Source: Actinomycetota bacterium
Lineage (GTDB): Bacteria; Actinomycetota; Actinomycetes; Mycobacteriales; JACQDL01
Length of the DNA: 64,000 nt
Direction: 5' to 3'
Assembly (NCBI GenBank): GCA_016201065.1
Contig: JACQDL010000047.1
Location: forward strand, 62,001-126,000
The notes beneath the pieces are model-generated. The model was not told the DNA's origin. It was given only the letters and a program-made list of their open reading frames with translations, and did not search any database. The position numbers were made by a program, and so were the translations under genes. Shown in pieces: positions 17,289 through 26,982 of this stretch. Position 1 is the first letter of the stretch, and the number at the start of each line of letters is the position of its first letter.

Positions 17289-17744
17289 ATGGAATGCGGA
17301 GCTCCGCACGCGGAGATCAGTGCTGAGGCTGAGTCCCTGCTCGCCGAGGCGGTTCCGGCGATCGTCGGTACGGTCCGGAAGGGTGGCACCGCCAAGCTGA
17401 CGCCGGTGTGGTTCGAATACCGGGACGGCCTGTTCTGGTTGAACGGGCACCGCGGCGCGCATTGGCTGGCGCAGGTCGAGCGGGACCGGTCGGTGACCCT
17501 GCTGATACTTGATCCGCAGGACAGCTACCGGAGCCTCCACGTCGAGGGGCGGCTGGTCGACACCAGTACGGCCGGCGCCGCGACCCATCTGGATCACCTG
17601 TCCATGCGCTACCGCGGCCGTCCGCACGCGGTCCGGGCGCCGATCCAGCGGGTCGTGGTCCGCGTCCGGCCGGAGCGGGTGCGCTACTCGCCGCCCCGCG
17701 CCGTCCAGAGCTCAGCGGGTCCTACCGGGCAGGGAGCCGGGTGA
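17289..17744 (+). CDS. Pyridoxamine-5'-phosphate-oxidase-fold (PPOX) flavin or F420 protein
   Basis: 151 residues from ATG 17289. The first strands AIVGTVRKGGTAKLTPVWFEY and GLFWLNGHRGAHWLAQVERD follow the split-barrel PPOX pattern seen in F420/FMN-dependent reductases and heme-binding relatives. Longer in-frame starts at 17223 and 17232 exist but would overlap the SnoaL-like gene by more than 25 bases. The stop overlaps the GTG of the methyltransferase (GTGA). A reductive tailoring role in the neighbouring cluster is plausible but unproven. Confidence 0.7.
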   Translation: MECGAPHAEISAEAESLLAEAVPAIVGTVRKGGTAKLTPVWFEYRDGLFWLNGHRGAHWLAQVERDRSVTLLILDPQDSYRSLHVEGRLVDTSTAGAATHLDHLSMRYRGRPHAVRAPIQRVVVRVRPERVRYSPPRAVQSSAGPTGQGAG

Positions 17745-18586
17745 CCGGCGTGGCTCGGCAGCCGGGGGCGGGTCCGCTCCCGGCTGCCGAGCGCAGCCGC
17801 CGGATTGCCGAGGTGTTCGACGAGGTCGCCGAGTGCTATGACAACGTTGGCGTCGCGTGGTTCACCCCGATCGCGCGGGAGCTGGTGGCCCGGTTGGCGC
17901 CGGAGGCCGGGGAGCGTGCGCTCGACCTGGGGTGCGGGCGCGGCGCGGCCACCTTCGCCCTCGCCGACGCGGTGGGACCGGCGGGCAGGGTCACCGCGGT
18001 GGACCTGTCGCGGCGGATGGTCGCGGCGACCACCGCCGACGCCGCGGCGCAGGGCCGGCCGCAGGTCGAGGTCCTGCTCATGGACGCCGGCACACCGAGC
18101 CTGCCACCGGCGAGCTACGACCTGGCAGTCGCCTCGTTCGTGCTGTTCTTCCTCCCGGCGCCGGTGGCCGCCCTGCGGGCGTGGCGCCGGCTGCTGGTGC
18201 CCGGCGGCCGGGTCGGGGTCTCGACGTTCACCCGGACCCGGGGTGGCCTGCTCGACGATCTCTTCCTGCCGTACCTGCCGGAGCCGGCCTTCGGTGGTGG
18301 CGCCGGGTTCGGGTCTGACGACGTGGCGCGGATGGTCACCGCGGCCGGGTTCGGGCAGGTGCGCAGCGAGCACGCGGACATCGAGGTGAGGTTCGGCAGC
18401 GTGGACCAGTGGTACGCGTGGTCACGATCGCACGGGCAGCGGGCGATCTGGCAGCTCCTGTCGGAGCCGGACCGGCGGCGGGTCCGGGCCGAGGCGGCCA
18501 GCTGGCTGGCCGGCCACCGGCACCGTGACGGCACGACCCGGGTCACCGAGCGGATCCGTTTCACGATCGGCATCGTCCCGCCCTGA
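17741..18586 (+). CDS. Class I SAM-dependent methyltransferase (UbiE-like)
   Basis: 281 residues, GTG 17741 coupled to the PPOX gene. SAM motif I is ALDLGCGRGAATFAL near residue 65, motif II acidic residue in VTAVDLSRRM, then ASYDLAVASFVLFFL and RRLLVPGGRVGVSTF. The C-terminal FGSVDQWYAWSRSHGQRAIWQLL is typical of the UbiE/natural-product group. It is the last gene of the SnoaL-PPOX-methyltransferase unit. O-, N- or C-methylation cannot be distinguished. Confidence 0.85.
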   Translation: MTGVARQPGAGPLPAAERSRRIAEVFDEVAECYDNVGVAWFTPIARELVARLAPEAGERALDLGCGRGAATFALADAVGPAGRVTAVDLSRRMVAATTADAAAQGRPQVEVLLMDAGTPSLPPASYDLAVASFVLFFLPAPVAALRAWRRLLVPGGRVGVSTFTRTRGGLLDDLFLPYLPEPAFGGGAGFGSDDVARMVTAAGFGQVRSEHADIEVRFGSVDQWYAWSRSHGQRAIWQLLSEPDRRRVRAEAASWLAGHRHRDGTTRVTERIRFTIGIVPP

Positions 18587-18701
18587 GCTCCGGGCTACGC
18601 GATGACAGGCGCGAGAGACCGAGAATGCATTATTAGTTCGCAAGTCGGTGCATGCCAGCGGCCGAAAGGTGATGGTCCGCCAACGAAGGACAGTTCAGGC
18701 A

Positions 18702-18711
18702 TTGACGTCAA
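18702..18711. promoter_or_regulatory. Short palindrome upstream of the Crp/Fnr gene
   Basis: TTGACGTCAA is a perfect 10-bp palindrome about 80 bases before the regulator's start, in the 206-base gap after the methyltransferase. The gap is clearly richer in A and T than the flanking genes and also holds CACA(N8)TGTG at 18715-18730. Either could be an operator or core promoter; I cannot fix -35 and -10 boxes. Confidence 0.3.
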
Positions 18712-18792
18712 CTTCACATCTCATTCTGTGCTCGTCGGCTACTATGGTCGGCGCGTGCGTGTCCGCGGAAAGTCTTGAGACGAGGGGGCGCC

Positions 18793-19581
18793 GTGTTCGC
18801 GAAGACGTGGCAATGTACCTGCTTCGCACCGCAGCGCGGCGGCGCGTGCGGTTGTGTCTCCTACGGCGTAGGCCGGGATCAGGATGGCGATGCCACCGGC
18901 GAGGTCGCCGGAATCCTGAGATCGTTCATCCGGTCCGGACGGGTGCCGGTCACGCAGGTCGGACTCGATCGGAACGAGATCCTCTACACCAGCGGTGAAC
19001 ACGCCTACAGCCTCTTCTTCGTCGAGTCGGGCGCCGTCAAGACCGTGGCGCATTCGACGGCGGGAAAGGACTGCCTGCTCGATATCTGTGTCTCCGGTGG
19101 AATTGTGGGGGAGTCGTCGCTGGCGAACCAGACCCGGGCGGAGACAGCAATCGCCATGATGCCGTCGACCGTGATCCATCTTGCCTTCGACCCTCTACTC
19201 GACCACATGGTCGAGGTCGACTGCGTGTATCTTTGGGCGCAATATCTGCTGTGGCGCCTACGGGAGCGTCAGGAGATTATCACCAGCCTTGTGACGGCCG
19301 ACTCCGAGTGGCGGCTGGCCGCGACCTTGCTGCGGCTCGCGCGCCGGCTCGGCACCCGGATCGGTGGCCGGCTCCGTATTGACCTACGGATCACTCACCA
19401 GGAGCTGTCCGAGATGGTCGGCACCACCCGATCCAGGATCGGCCATTTTCTCAAGCGCTTCCGCGAGCTGGGCCTGATCGTGCCGGTCAGCGGGAGGAGC
19501 CTCGTCGTCTACGAGGCTCGGCTGCGGCACTACGTGGAGCTCGGAAGCTGCGGCCGCGCATCGCAGCCACCGCTGCGCTAG
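18793..19581 (+). CDS. Crp/Fnr family transcriptional regulator
   Basis: 262 residues from GTG 18793, preceded by GAGGGGG; TTG 18775 is a longer alternative. A cyclic-nucleotide-binding-type beta-roll runs about residues 45-150 (LYTSGEHAYSLFFVESGAVK; CVSGGIVGESSL), a dimer helix follows, and the Crp-type HTH is ITHQELSEMVGTTRSRIGHFLKRF. The N-terminus carries two Cys pairs, C-T-C and C-G-C, nine residues apart, that could bind an Fe-S cluster or metal. The leinamycin cluster also has a Crp-like activator (LnmO, from memory). Position at the cluster edge suggests pathway control. Its stop shares CTAG with the convergent arsR stop. Confidence 0.85.
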   Translation: MFAKTWQCTCFAPQRGGACGCVSYGVGRDQDGDATGEVAGILRSFIRSGRVPVTQVGLDRNEILYTSGEHAYSLFFVESGAVKTVAHSTAGKDCLLDICVSGGIVGESSLANQTRAETAIAMMPSTVIHLAFDPLLDHMVEVDCVYLWAQYLLWRLRERQEIITSLVTADSEWRLAATLLRLARRLGTRIGGRLRIDLRITHQELSEMVGTTRSRIGHFLKRFRELGLIVPVSGRSLVVYEARLRHYVELGSCGRASQPPLR

Positions 19582-19961
19582 GCATCACGGCGCTCGCTCG
19601 TCGGCGGTCCGGGAGAGAGCACCGCCGCGACGGCAGCGAGCGCGTCGGGTACCACGCGGTAATGCGTCCAGACGCCCCGCCGCTCAGCAGTGACCAGGCC
19701 CGCGTCGAGCAGCCTCCTCAGGTGGTGGGTCACGGTGGGTTGGCTCAGCCCGAGGGGTCCGGTCAGGTCGCAGGTGCATGCCTTCAGGTCGCTGCTCGCC
19801 AGGAGCAGCGAGATCAGCCGCAGCCGGACCGGATCGGCGATCGCCTTCAGCCGGGTCGCCAGCTCGTGGGCCTGCCCGAGCGACAGTGGTGCCCGCGCGA
19901 GCAGGGCATAGCAGGCCGTGGTGTCCGGCACGGACCTGACCACGGGCAACAGCTTCGGCAT
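19578..19961 (-). CDS. arsR: ArsR family metalloregulator (arsenite-sensing type)
   Basis: 127 residues from ATG 19961 (GGGAG upstream). The winged helix contains LKACTCDLTGPLGLSQPTV, where CxC in the recognition-helix region is the As(III) site of classical ArsR, and HHLRRLLDAGLVTAERRGVWTHYRV for helix and wing. An extra Cys near the N-terminus (TACYALL) may be the third ligand. Divergent from arsM, with a near-perfect operator between them, so it likely represses both until arsenite binds. A 4-base CTAG overlap joins its stop with that of the Crp-like gene. Confidence 0.9.
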   Translation of the reverse strand: MPKLLPVVRSVPDTTACYALLARAPLSLGQAHELATRLKAIADPVRLRLISLLLASSDLKACTCDLTGPLGLSQPTVTHHLRRLLDAGLVTAERRGVWTHYRVVPDALAAVAAVLSPGPPTSERRDA

Positions 19962-19997
19962 GGCTCCCAGTATCCCGCGAGACCGACGGACGTCAAT

Positions 19998-20015
19998 CAT
20001 TGACAGTTGTCAATG
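19998..20015. promoter_or_regulatory. ArsR operator palindrome
   Basis: CATTGACA-GT-TGTCAATG is an exact inverted repeat with 8-bp arms, 37 bases upstream of the arsR start and about 108 bases upstream of arsM. A further GTCAAT half lies directly before it (19992-19997). ArsR-family operators have this kind of ATTGACA/TGTCAAT half-site, so ArsR binding is very likely. Confidence 0.8.
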
Positions 20016-20122
20016 TCTTGGTGAGGATAGGGCGGAGATCGATGATCGTCGATTTCTGACGGGCGCCGACGGCCAGTCCGCAGCAGCGACCAGGCGCGAG
20101 CGCGGCGTAGAGAGGACACACG

Positions 20123-20908
20123 ATGACCGACCGTGTACTCGACGGCCCGAACCCCGGGAACGACCCGGACGCCATCCGTGAGCTGGTCCGGCAGCGTTAC
20201 GCAGCCGCAGCGACCGCGACCACCGGATGCGGACCCACCGGCGGCGGCGGTGGCGGGGTGTCCGACCCTGGGGTTGCCGTCTTCGGTGCCGCACTGTACG
20301 ACGACGCGACCGCGGCCGAGGTGCCCGGCGCCGCGGTGCAGGCATCCCTTGGGTGCGGCGTCCCGACCAGCGTCGCCGATCTGCGTTCCGGTGAGACGGT
20401 GCTGGACCTCGGTTCTGGCGGCGGCGCTGACGTCCTCCTCTCCGCCCGCCGGGTCGGCCCGACAGGCCGGGCGATCGGCCTGGACATGACCGAGGAGATG
20501 ATCGCCCTCGCTCGCCGGAACGCGGCCGAGGCCGGTGTGGCGAACGTCGAGTTCCGGCAGGGTTACCTTGAGGACATTCCGTTGCCCGACGCCAGCGTCG
20601 ACGTCGTCATCTCCAACTGTGTCATCAACCTCGCCGCCGACAAGCGGGTCGTGCTTCGCGAGGCGGCTCGGGTACTGCGTCCGGGCGGCCGGTTTGCGGT
20701 GTCCGACATCATTGCCGATGTCGGGATGGACGAGTCGACCCGGGCGGACCTGGTCGCCTGGACCGGGTGCGTCGCCGGAGCCCTGCCCCGCACCGAGTAC
20801 GAGCGGGCGCTGCGCGACGCCGGGTTCGCCGACGTCGAGATCAGGGAGACCCACCGCGTTCATCCGCATGCCGCGTCGGCGATCGTGCGGGCCGTCAAGC
20901 CGCGGTGA
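20123..20908 (+). CDS. arsM: Arsenite S-adenosylmethionine methyltransferase
   Basis: 261 residues, ATG 20123 behind AGAGAGGAC. SAM motif I is [14 protein letters not shown], motif [17 protein letters not shown]. The arsenic-binding cysteines of the ArsM family can be placed: [15 protein letters not shown] and WTGCVAGAL. It methylates As(III) to methyl and dimethyl arsenicals for detoxification. It is divergent from arsR across the ArsR operator. No arsenite efflux pump or arsenate reductase lies nearby, so methylation seems to act alone at this locus. Confidence 0.92.
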   Translation: MTDRVLDGPNPGNDPDAIRELVRQRYAAAATATTGCGPTGGGGGGVSDPGVAVFGAALYDDATAAEVPGAAVQASLGCGVPTSVADLRSGETVLDLGSGGGADVLLSARRVGPTGRAIGLDMTEEMIALARRNAAEAGVANVEFRQGYLEDIPLPDASVDVVISNCVINLAADKRVVLREAARVLRPGGRFAVSDIIADVGMDESTRADLVAWTGCVAGALPRTEYERALRDAGFADVEIRETHRVHPHAASAIVRAVKPR

Positions 20909-20933
20909 CGTCGGGCGGGCACACTGTCTCATC

Positions 20934-21908
20934 GTGGAGCTGCTCATCGCCCGCAACCCCGATCCCGGGTCGCGGTTACCGTACCTGCTGCGGGTGCCGC
21001 TGGGCGGCGGGCTGGTGTTCCGGACCGCGGGCACCTGGCCGCGGACGAACGCGCTGTACTGCTATCCGGTCGGTCTGGAGGAGTGGCCGGATGATCCGGA
21101 CCTGGTCGAGCGGGTGGCGGTGCGCGCCTGCGTACGCCGGGGTGCGGCGATCGATCTCGTGCTGGACCGGGCCAGGGAGAACCGGTCGCAGCTGGTGTTC
21201 ACCACCGCGCGCGGGCGCGAGGCGGTGTTCTGGCAGTCGCCACGCACGCGCCGGCAGGCCCGCCCGGATGTGCGCACCCCGACCGCCCGTGCCGCCGGCC
21301 TGCCGGAGCTGACGGTGATCGCCGACGCACGGGAGCGGTACGGCTACCGTTTCGCCGGCAAGCCGGTCACCCTGGTCCGGCGTGCCCTCCCGTGCGGCGA
21401 CTACGGCGTCGCCGTCGACGGGCGGCTGGTGGCGGCGGTGGAGCGCAAGTCGTTGGCCGACCTGGTCTCCAGCCTGACCGGTGGGACGTTGCGGTACGCG
21501 TTGGGCGAGCTGGCGGCGTTGCCGCGGGCGGTGGTGGTCGTCGAGGACCGGTACTCGCAGATCTTCACACTCGGGCGGGTTCGTCCGGCGCTGGTCGCCG
21601 ACGGGCTCGCCGAGCTGGCGGTCCGCTGGCCGAACGTGGCGATCGTCTACTGCGAGACCCGGCAGCTGGCCGAGGAGTACGTGTACCGGTGGCTCGCCGC
21701 CGCCCACGTGTGGGCCGCCAGCGAGGCGGCCGCGCTCGAACGCCTCAGGCTGCCCCAGCTGGGCGGGCTGGAGATCGCTCCGGACGCGCCAGAGCCGTCA
21801 CCCACCGAGGTACGTCGGTGGGCCCGGGAGGCTGGCCTGGAGGTCGCGCTGCGCGGGCGGCTGGCTCCGCGGGTGTGGCAGGCCTGGCGTGACGCGCACT
21901 CCTCCTGA
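20934..21908 (+). CDS. ERCC4-type nuclease with C-terminal Lsr2 DNA-binding domain
   Basis: 324 residues from GTG 20934; no good Shine-Dalgarno, so the start is uncertain. An N-terminal conserved region of about 120 residues is followed by an XPF/ERCC4 nuclease core: [32 protein letters not shown] with the ERK motif, then [20 protein letters not shown]. The C-terminus, [20 protein letters not shown], is the H-NS-like Lsr2 minor-groove binding domain that ends with [10 protein letters not shown]. The combination points to a nuclease that acts on AT-rich or Lsr2-bound DNA. No operon partner. Confidence 0.85.
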   Translation: MELLIARNPDPGSRLPYLLRVPLGGGLVFRTAGTWPRTNALYCYPVGLEEWPDDPDLVERVAVRACVRRGAAIDLVLDRARENRSQLVFTTARGREAVFWQSPRTRRQARPDVRTPTARAAGLPELTVIADARERYGYRFAGKPVTLVRRALPCGDYGVAVDGRLVAAVERKSLADLVSSLTGGTLRYALGELAALPRAVVVVEDRYSQIFTLGRVRPALVADGLAELAVRWPNVAIVYCETRQLAEEYVYRWLAAAHVWAASEAAALERLRLPQLGGLEIAPDAPEPSPTEVRRWAREAGLEVALRGRLAPRVWQAWRDAHSS

Positions 21909-22012
21909 GCGCCACCCGCCCCCGCCCCGTACGAAGGGATCGTCGCGGCATAGTTCTCAGCCCCGACACCCGGCCGACGATGGGGCTCGAAAGGGTTGCG
22001 AGCGGAGGACAC

Positions 22013-23968
22013 GTGAGCGGATATCTGGGTCGTCTAGGCCTGCGCACCAAGCTGATGTTGGTGCTGTTGGTGCCGTTGGTGGGGCTGACGTACTTCTCGG
22101 GCGCGACCGTCCTCGAACGCAACGGGCAGGCCAGCGAGGCCGCCGGGATCCTTCAGCTGGTGGACCTGTCGGTGCGCACCGGCAACCTGGTGCACGAGAT
22201 GCAGCGGGAACGGGGCGCCACCGCGGTCTTCATGGCCTCCAAGGGCAGCAAGTTCGGACCCGAGGTGGACGCGCAGCGGGTGAAGACCGACACGCGGCTG
22301 AAGGAGTACCGCAGCTTCGTCGACAAGCACCGCGACGAGCTGCCCACAGCCGTGACTCGGCGGCTGCAACCCGCCGTGAGCGCGCTCGACGGGCTCTCGG
22401 CCGCACGGCAGAAGGCATCGGCCCTGTCGGTGCCGCCGAAGGAGGTCACCGCCTACTTCACCACCTCCAACGCGACCCTGCTGGACACCATCGGTGCGCT
22501 GGCGTCGGCCAACACCAACGCCGAGCTGTCGCAGATGACCAGCGCCTACTACACCTTCGACCTGGCGAAGGAGAAGGTTGGCGTCGAGCGCGCCCAGCTC
22601 GCGAACGTCTTCGGCACCGGGCGGTTCGCCCCGGGCCAGTTCCTGACCGTGTCGGCGGCGATCTCCGCGCAGGAGTCGTTCCTCCGGGTGTTCTCCAAGT
22701 CGGCCAAACCCGAGATCCTCGCCCTGTACGAGGCTCGGCTGGCTGCGCCGGTCGTCGACCAGGTCAAGCAGATGGAGCAGGTCGCCCTCGACAAGGCGGG
22801 GGAGGGCAAGTTCGGGATCGACTCGGCCGACTGGTACACGAAGATCACCGCCAAGATCAACCTGCTGAAGCAGGTCGAGGACGCGCAGGCGCAGGCGATC
22901 CTGGCACGGGCCACCCAGCTGCGTGGCTCGGCGGTGACCGCCCGCAACCTCTTCGGCCTGGTGACCCTGCTCGTGCTCGCCGGCGCGGCTCTCCTCTCCG
23001 TGCTCGTCATCCGCAGCATCACCGGGCCGCTCCGGCAGACCGTGGCGATCCTCGAGCGGGTCGCCGAGGGTGATCTCACCGCCTCGGCCGAGGTCGCGAG
23101 CTCTCGGGACGAGATCGGACGGCTCGGTGCGGCACTCAACCGTGCCGTCGCGGGCATGCGTGGGGCGCTGCTGAAGGTCAGCGCGGGAACGGACCGGGTG
23201 GCGGGATCGGCCAGCACGATGTCCACCACCAGCGAGCAGATGACCGGCTCCACGGCGGAGGTCGCCGTCCAGGCGAACGCTGTCTCGGCGGCGGCCAGCC
23301 AGCTGTCCAGCAACATCCAGACCGTCGCGGCCGGCGCGGAGGAGATGGGCGCCTCTATCCGGGAGATCGCCACCAGCTCCTCCGAGGCGGCCCGGATCGC
23401 CCAGGAGGCGGTCGCCGTGGCACAGCAGGCCACGGCGACAGTGTCCCAGCTCGGTGTCTCCAGCGCGGAGATCGGCAACGTGCTCAAACCCATCACCGCC
23501 ATCGCCGGGCAGACCAACCTGCTCGCCCTCAACGCCACCATCGAGGCGGCCCGGGCCGGCGAGGCCGGCAAGGGCTTCGCGGTGGTGGCCAGTGAGGTCA
23601 AGGACCTCGCGCAGGCGACGGCCAGGGCGACCGAGGACATCTCGCTGCGCATCGGTTCGATTCGGTCCGACACGTCGGCCGCGGTCGAGGCCATCGAGCG
23701 GATCACGTCGGTGATCGACAGCGTCAACGGCTACGTGGCGACCATCGCCTCCGCCGTGGAGGAGCAGACCGCCACCACGAGCGAGATCAGCCGCAGCGCC
23801 ACCGAGGCCGCCGCCGGCTCCACCGAGATCGTGGCGAACATCACCGGCCTCGCCGGGACCACGGCGAGCACCACCACCGCGGCGGATGAGACCCATCAGG
23901 CCGCCGGCGAGCTCACCGAACTCGCATCCGATCTGCGCGGGCTCGTGTCTGGTTTCCAGCTGGGCTAG
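22013..23968 (+). CDS. Methyl-accepting chemotaxis protein with nitrate/nitrite-sensor-like periplasmic domain
   Basis: 651 residues, GTG 22013 with GGAGGAC upstream. Membrane helix 1 (about residues 13-32) and helix 2 (about 310-335, [18 protein letters not shown]) flank an all-helical sensing domain whose start ([20 protein letters not shown]) is like NIT domains. HAMP follows ([20 protein letters not shown]), then a coiled-coil signalling domain with the conserved hairpin [20 protein letters not shown]. No CheR-binding pentapeptide ends the protein, and no che genes are near. It is convergent with the LuxR-type gene, 26 bases apart. Confidence 0.92.
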   Translation: MSGYLGRLGLRTKLMLVLLVPLVGLTYFSGATVLERNGQASEAAGILQLVDLSVRTGNLVHEMQRERGATAVFMASKGSKFGPEVDAQRVKTDTRLKEYRSFVDKHRDELPTAVTRRLQPAVSALDGLSAARQKASALSVPPKEVTAYFTTSNATLLDTIGALASANTNAELSQMTSAYYTFDLAKEKVGVERAQLANVFGTGRFAPGQFLTVSAAISAQESFLRVFSKSAKPEILALYEARLAAPVVDQVKQMEQVALDKAGEGKFGIDSADWYTKITAKINLLKQVEDAQAQAILARATQLRGSAVTARNLFGLVTLLVLAGAALLSVLVIRSITGPLRQTVAILERVAEGDLTASAEVASSRDEIGRLGAALNRAVAGMRGALLKVSAGTDRVAGSASTMSTTSEQMTGSTAEVAVQANAVSAAASQLSSNIQTVAAGAEEMGASIREIATSSSEAARIAQEAVAVAQQATATVSQLGVSSAEIGNVLKPITAIAGQTNLLALNATIEAARAGEAGKGFAVVASEVKDLAQATARATEDISLRIGSIRSDTSAAVEAIERITSVIDSVNGYVATIASAVEEQTATTSEISRSATEAAAGSTEIVANITGLAGTTASTTTAADETHQAAGELTELASDLRGLVSGFQLG

Positions 23969-23994
23969 CGGCCGGAGGGCAGGGCCTGGTGCGG

Positions 23995-25029
23995 TCAGGA
24001 CGGGACGAGGCCCTGCGCTCGGGCGAACGCGACGATCTCCTCCCGGGAGGACACCCCGAGCTTTCCCCGGACGTGATGCACGTGGTTACGGACCGTGCTA
24101 CCGCTGACGGCGAGGGCCCGTGCGATCCGGTCGTAGGAGTAGTCCTGCGCCAGCAGGCGGATGATTTCCCCCTCCCGCCGGGTCAGGCCGAACTCCCGTG
24201 CGGCCGGCACGAGCAGGTCGGCGATGCTCGCGGCGAGCGAGACCCGCTCACCGGACCGGTCGTCGCAGACCCGCTGCACCGCGTCCAGCACCTCCGCCCA
24301 GCTCGCCGCGTGCGGTGGCACGCCGGACCGGGCGAGCACCTCACCCACGACGTCCCGGAAGTTCGTCGCGATCCGTTCCCGCTCCTCGCGGGCAGCCAGC
24401 CGCAACCTGTCCTGGGCCCGCAGCTCCCGGGCGAGCATGAGCACCAGCCCGACCAGCAGGATCCACACCAGCAGCAGCGGCTGGCGCAGCGCCCCCTCCG
24501 GGATCACCCGGATCTGGTAGTACACCCTGATCGCGACGGTGACGCCGAAGATCGCGACCCCGACGACGGCGTACCGCAGGTCGAACCGGACCGCCAGCTC
24601 GAAGACGACCAGCGGCACGAAGACCGCCGGTATCGCGTCCGGGTCGGACAGGAAGATCAGGTATGTGACGGTAGCGACAGCGATGTCGGCGGCGAGGACC
24701 CGGTGGCCGAGCCGATCCGCCTCGGCCACCGTGCGCAGCCGCCGGATGGCGGCGCGGACGAGAAGGTGCACGCCGACCGGTACGAGGAGCAGTGACCCGG
24801 CGACGACGACCCAGTGCGGGTGGAACAGCGCCGACATCACGACTGCCAGGGTCGCGACCGCGTACCGCACCCGGCAGAGGATGATCTCCCGCCGCTGGGC
24901 GCTCTCGAGCATGAGCTCCTGCCGGGTGCCGTCATCGGACCACCACCCGGACCCTTCGGCCACGCCACCGGAGCGGGCCGGCCGCGCGTCGGTGGTGGCG
25001 CCCGCGGAGTCGTCGCTGACGATGCGCAT
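23995..25029 (-). CDS. Membrane-anchored LuxR-type transcriptional regulator
   Basis: 344 residues from ATG 25029 (GAGGGG upstream; GTG 25035 possible). Residues about 55-210 hold five or six hydrophobic helices, for example YAVATLAVVMSALF and LLLVWILLVGLVLMLA. A linker follows, and the C-terminus is a LuxR/NarL-type HTH: LTRREGEIIRLLAQDYSYDR then SGSTVRNHVHHVRGKLGV. There is no receiver or kinase domain, so the signal is probably sensed by the membrane part. It is divergent from the beta-propeller gene, which it may control. Confidence 0.85.
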   Translation of the reverse strand: MRIVSDDSAGATTDARPARSGGVAEGSGWWSDDGTRQELMLESAQRREIILCRVRYAVATLAVVMSALFHPHWVVVAGSLLLVPVGVHLLVRAAIRRLRTVAEADRLGHRVLAADIAVATVTYLIFLSDPDAIPAVFVPLVVFELAVRFDLRYAVVGVAIFGVTVAIRVYYQIRVIPEGALRQPLLLVWILLVGLVLMLARELRAQDRLRLAAREERERIATNFRDVVGEVLARSGVPPHAASWAEVLDAVQRVCDDRSGERVSLAASIADLLVPAAREFGLTRREGEIIRLLAQDYSYDRIARALAVSGSTVRNHVHHVRGKLGVSSREEIVAFARAQGLVPS

Positions 25030-25277
25030 CCGCACCCCTCGGTCCGTTGCCCGGAACGGTCACGCGGGTGCCGACGACAGGGGCGTTTCGCAGTGTTACG
25101 GGCGAGGAACTGAGTGTGCCTCGCGTCACATGGGGGCGCAAGAGCGGACGTGACGGCCGGTGGCACCTGCGCCCCGCGGGTCCGTCTAGCCGAAACCAAC
25201 GGGTCGACCAGCGGCTGCCTATGGATTCTGGACAGCCGTGACCGCAGCCTCCAGCCAACGGTGAAAGGAGCACACCC

Positions 25278-26759
25278 ATGCGCAGACGGCATCTCGCCGT
25301 GCTCGCGGCGTGCGTTTCCGGAGTCCTGGTGACGTTCACACTCACTGGCTTCGGCAACGCCAACGACGGGCACAGCTCGGCGGGCGACGGCCTCCCGAAG
25401 ACCTGGACGGTCTACGCGGGCAACCCAGAGCACAACGCGGAGTTCCCGCTGCCGGAGGACGGCTCGGAGGCGATCCGCAAGGGCGTGTCGTGGCAGTTCC
25501 GGGAGGCGATGGCGCTACCCCTCGACGCCGGGCCGATGGACGAGGACGTGCTCGGCTACCAGGCCGCCTCGGTGAAGACCACGCAGATGATCGGTACGGC
25601 GGTCGGCGTGACCGCCGCCAACGGCCGCATCTACGCCGAGTCGGACTGGAACCACGTCTACGCCCTGGACGCGGTGACCGGCCGGGAGATCTGGTCCGCC
25701 GAGACGATCAACGAGGCGATGGGCAACCCGGTGGTCGCCGGCGGCCTGGTGTACGTCGGGCTGGGTGACACCGGCTTCTCGTTCTCGAACGTGCTGAACT
25801 ACGCCAGCGGCGCCCGGGTCACCCGCGGGATGGGCTTCGGCGCGGTGTCGGCGTTCGACGAGAAGACCGGTCGCGAGGTGTGGCGCTTCTCCACCAAGGG
25901 CCAGAACATGCCCTCGGTGGTGTACCTGCACGGGCGGATCTACTTCGGCAACGGCGACGGGCACATGTACGCCGTGGACGCCACGACCGGCACCCAGGTC
26001 TGGGCCACCGATGTGGGCGGCTTCAACAGCATGTCCTCGGCGAACTACTGGCACGACCCGGCCACCGGGCGCGACCTCGTCGTCGCGGGGTTCAGCCTGC
26101 CGCACGCCCTGGTCGCGGTGGATGCCGCCGACGGCCATGAGGTGTGGCGGGCCACCGTGCCCAACGTCTACAACACCGGCATGGGGGACAACTCGCCGAC
26201 GGTGGACTCCCGGACCGGTCTGGTGTTCCAGAACACCGTGGTCGACTTCGACAAGGCCACCAACACCTCCGACCTCGGTCTGTTCGCCGTCGACGCGCAC
26301 ACCGGAGCGGTCAGGTGGGAGACCAAGCTGGGTCGGGGGCCGAGCCCGCTCGCCTACAAGGCCGCCATCTCGATGGTGCACGACGGTGTCGTCTACGTCG
26401 GCAACCCGGCCACCGGGCACACCACCGCACTGAACGAGCAGACCGGCGCGGTCCTGTGGGAGACGGACCTCGGCACCTACAGCTGGAAGGGCGCGACCTA
26501 CCAGATCCAGAACCGGGGCGGACCCACCCTGTACCGCGGGGTGCTCTACCAGGCGGCCGGCGCCTACCTGTTCGCGATGGACCCGAAGACCGGCCACATC
26601 CTGGCGAAGATCAACGGTGGTGGGCGGTTTGGCATCGTCAACCCGGTGATCGTCGGCGGCACGATGTATCTGGGCAACTCCTGGGGCTGGGTCCAGGCGT
26701 TCCCGCTGTCCACCCTCTATCCAGGGTGGGCGACCCACCAGCCGGGCGACTCGCGCTGA
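25278..26759 (+). CDS. Secreted PQQ-binding-like beta-propeller protein
   Basis: 493 residues, ATG 25278 after GAAAGGAGC. An N-terminal signal peptide (RRRH, then LAVLAACVSGVLVTFTL) is followed by repeated outer-membrane-assembly/quinoprotein-like blades: VYALDAVTGREIW, VSAFDEKTGREVWRF, MYAVDATTGTQVW, ALVAVDAADGHEVWR, LFAVDAHTGAVRWE, TTALNEQTGAVLWE and LFAMDPKTGHILAK. Such seven- or eight-bladed propellers include alcohol dehydrogenases and scaffolding proteins; the vicinal Cys pair and cytochrome domain of true quinoprotein dehydrogenases are not seen. Function unknown, location outside the membrane. Confidence 0.85.
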   Translation: MRRRHLAVLAACVSGVLVTFTLTGFGNANDGHSSAGDGLPKTWTVYAGNPEHNAEFPLPEDGSEAIRKGVSWQFREAMALPLDAGPMDEDVLGYQAASVKTTQMIGTAVGVTAANGRIYAESDWNHVYALDAVTGREIWSAETINEAMGNPVVAGGLVYVGLGDTGFSFSNVLNYASGARVTRGMGFGAVSAFDEKTGREVWRFSTKGQNMPSVVYLHGRIYFGNGDGHMYAVDATTGTQVWATDVGGFNSMSSANYWHDPATGRDLVVAGFSLPHALVAVDAADGHEVWRATVPNVYNTGMGDNSPTVDSRTGLVFQNTVVDFDKATNTSDLGLFAVDAHTGAVRWETKLGRGPSPLAYKAAISMVHDGVVYVGNPATGHTTALNEQTGAVLWETDLGTYSWKGATYQIQNRGGPTLYRGVLYQAAGAYLFAMDPKTGHILAKINGGGRFGIVNPVIVGGTMYLGNSWGWVQAFPLSTLYPGWATHQPGDSR

Positions 26760-26982
26760 CCGGCCGTCGCCGCTAGGCCAGCATCCACCGAGCGCCCGGC
26801 ATCCACCGAGCGCATAGTCGGGTCACCGGGCGGGCTCCCTTCGCGGGCCCGCCCGGGACTATGCTGGCCCCCGATCGGCCGTGGGCAGGTGTGTCCATGG
26901 CTGCTGTGGCGCGGCTCTGGCGGGCAGGTCGCATGGTCCACACGAGCACACGCCGTCGTGGGCGTCAGGGGCGGGAGGTCTG

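Noticed and set aside
22034-23896. 620-codon minus-strand frame over the chemoreceptor
   Set aside because: Gly/Arg/Asp-rich shadow; the plus strand encodes an unmistakable HAMP and signalling hairpin.
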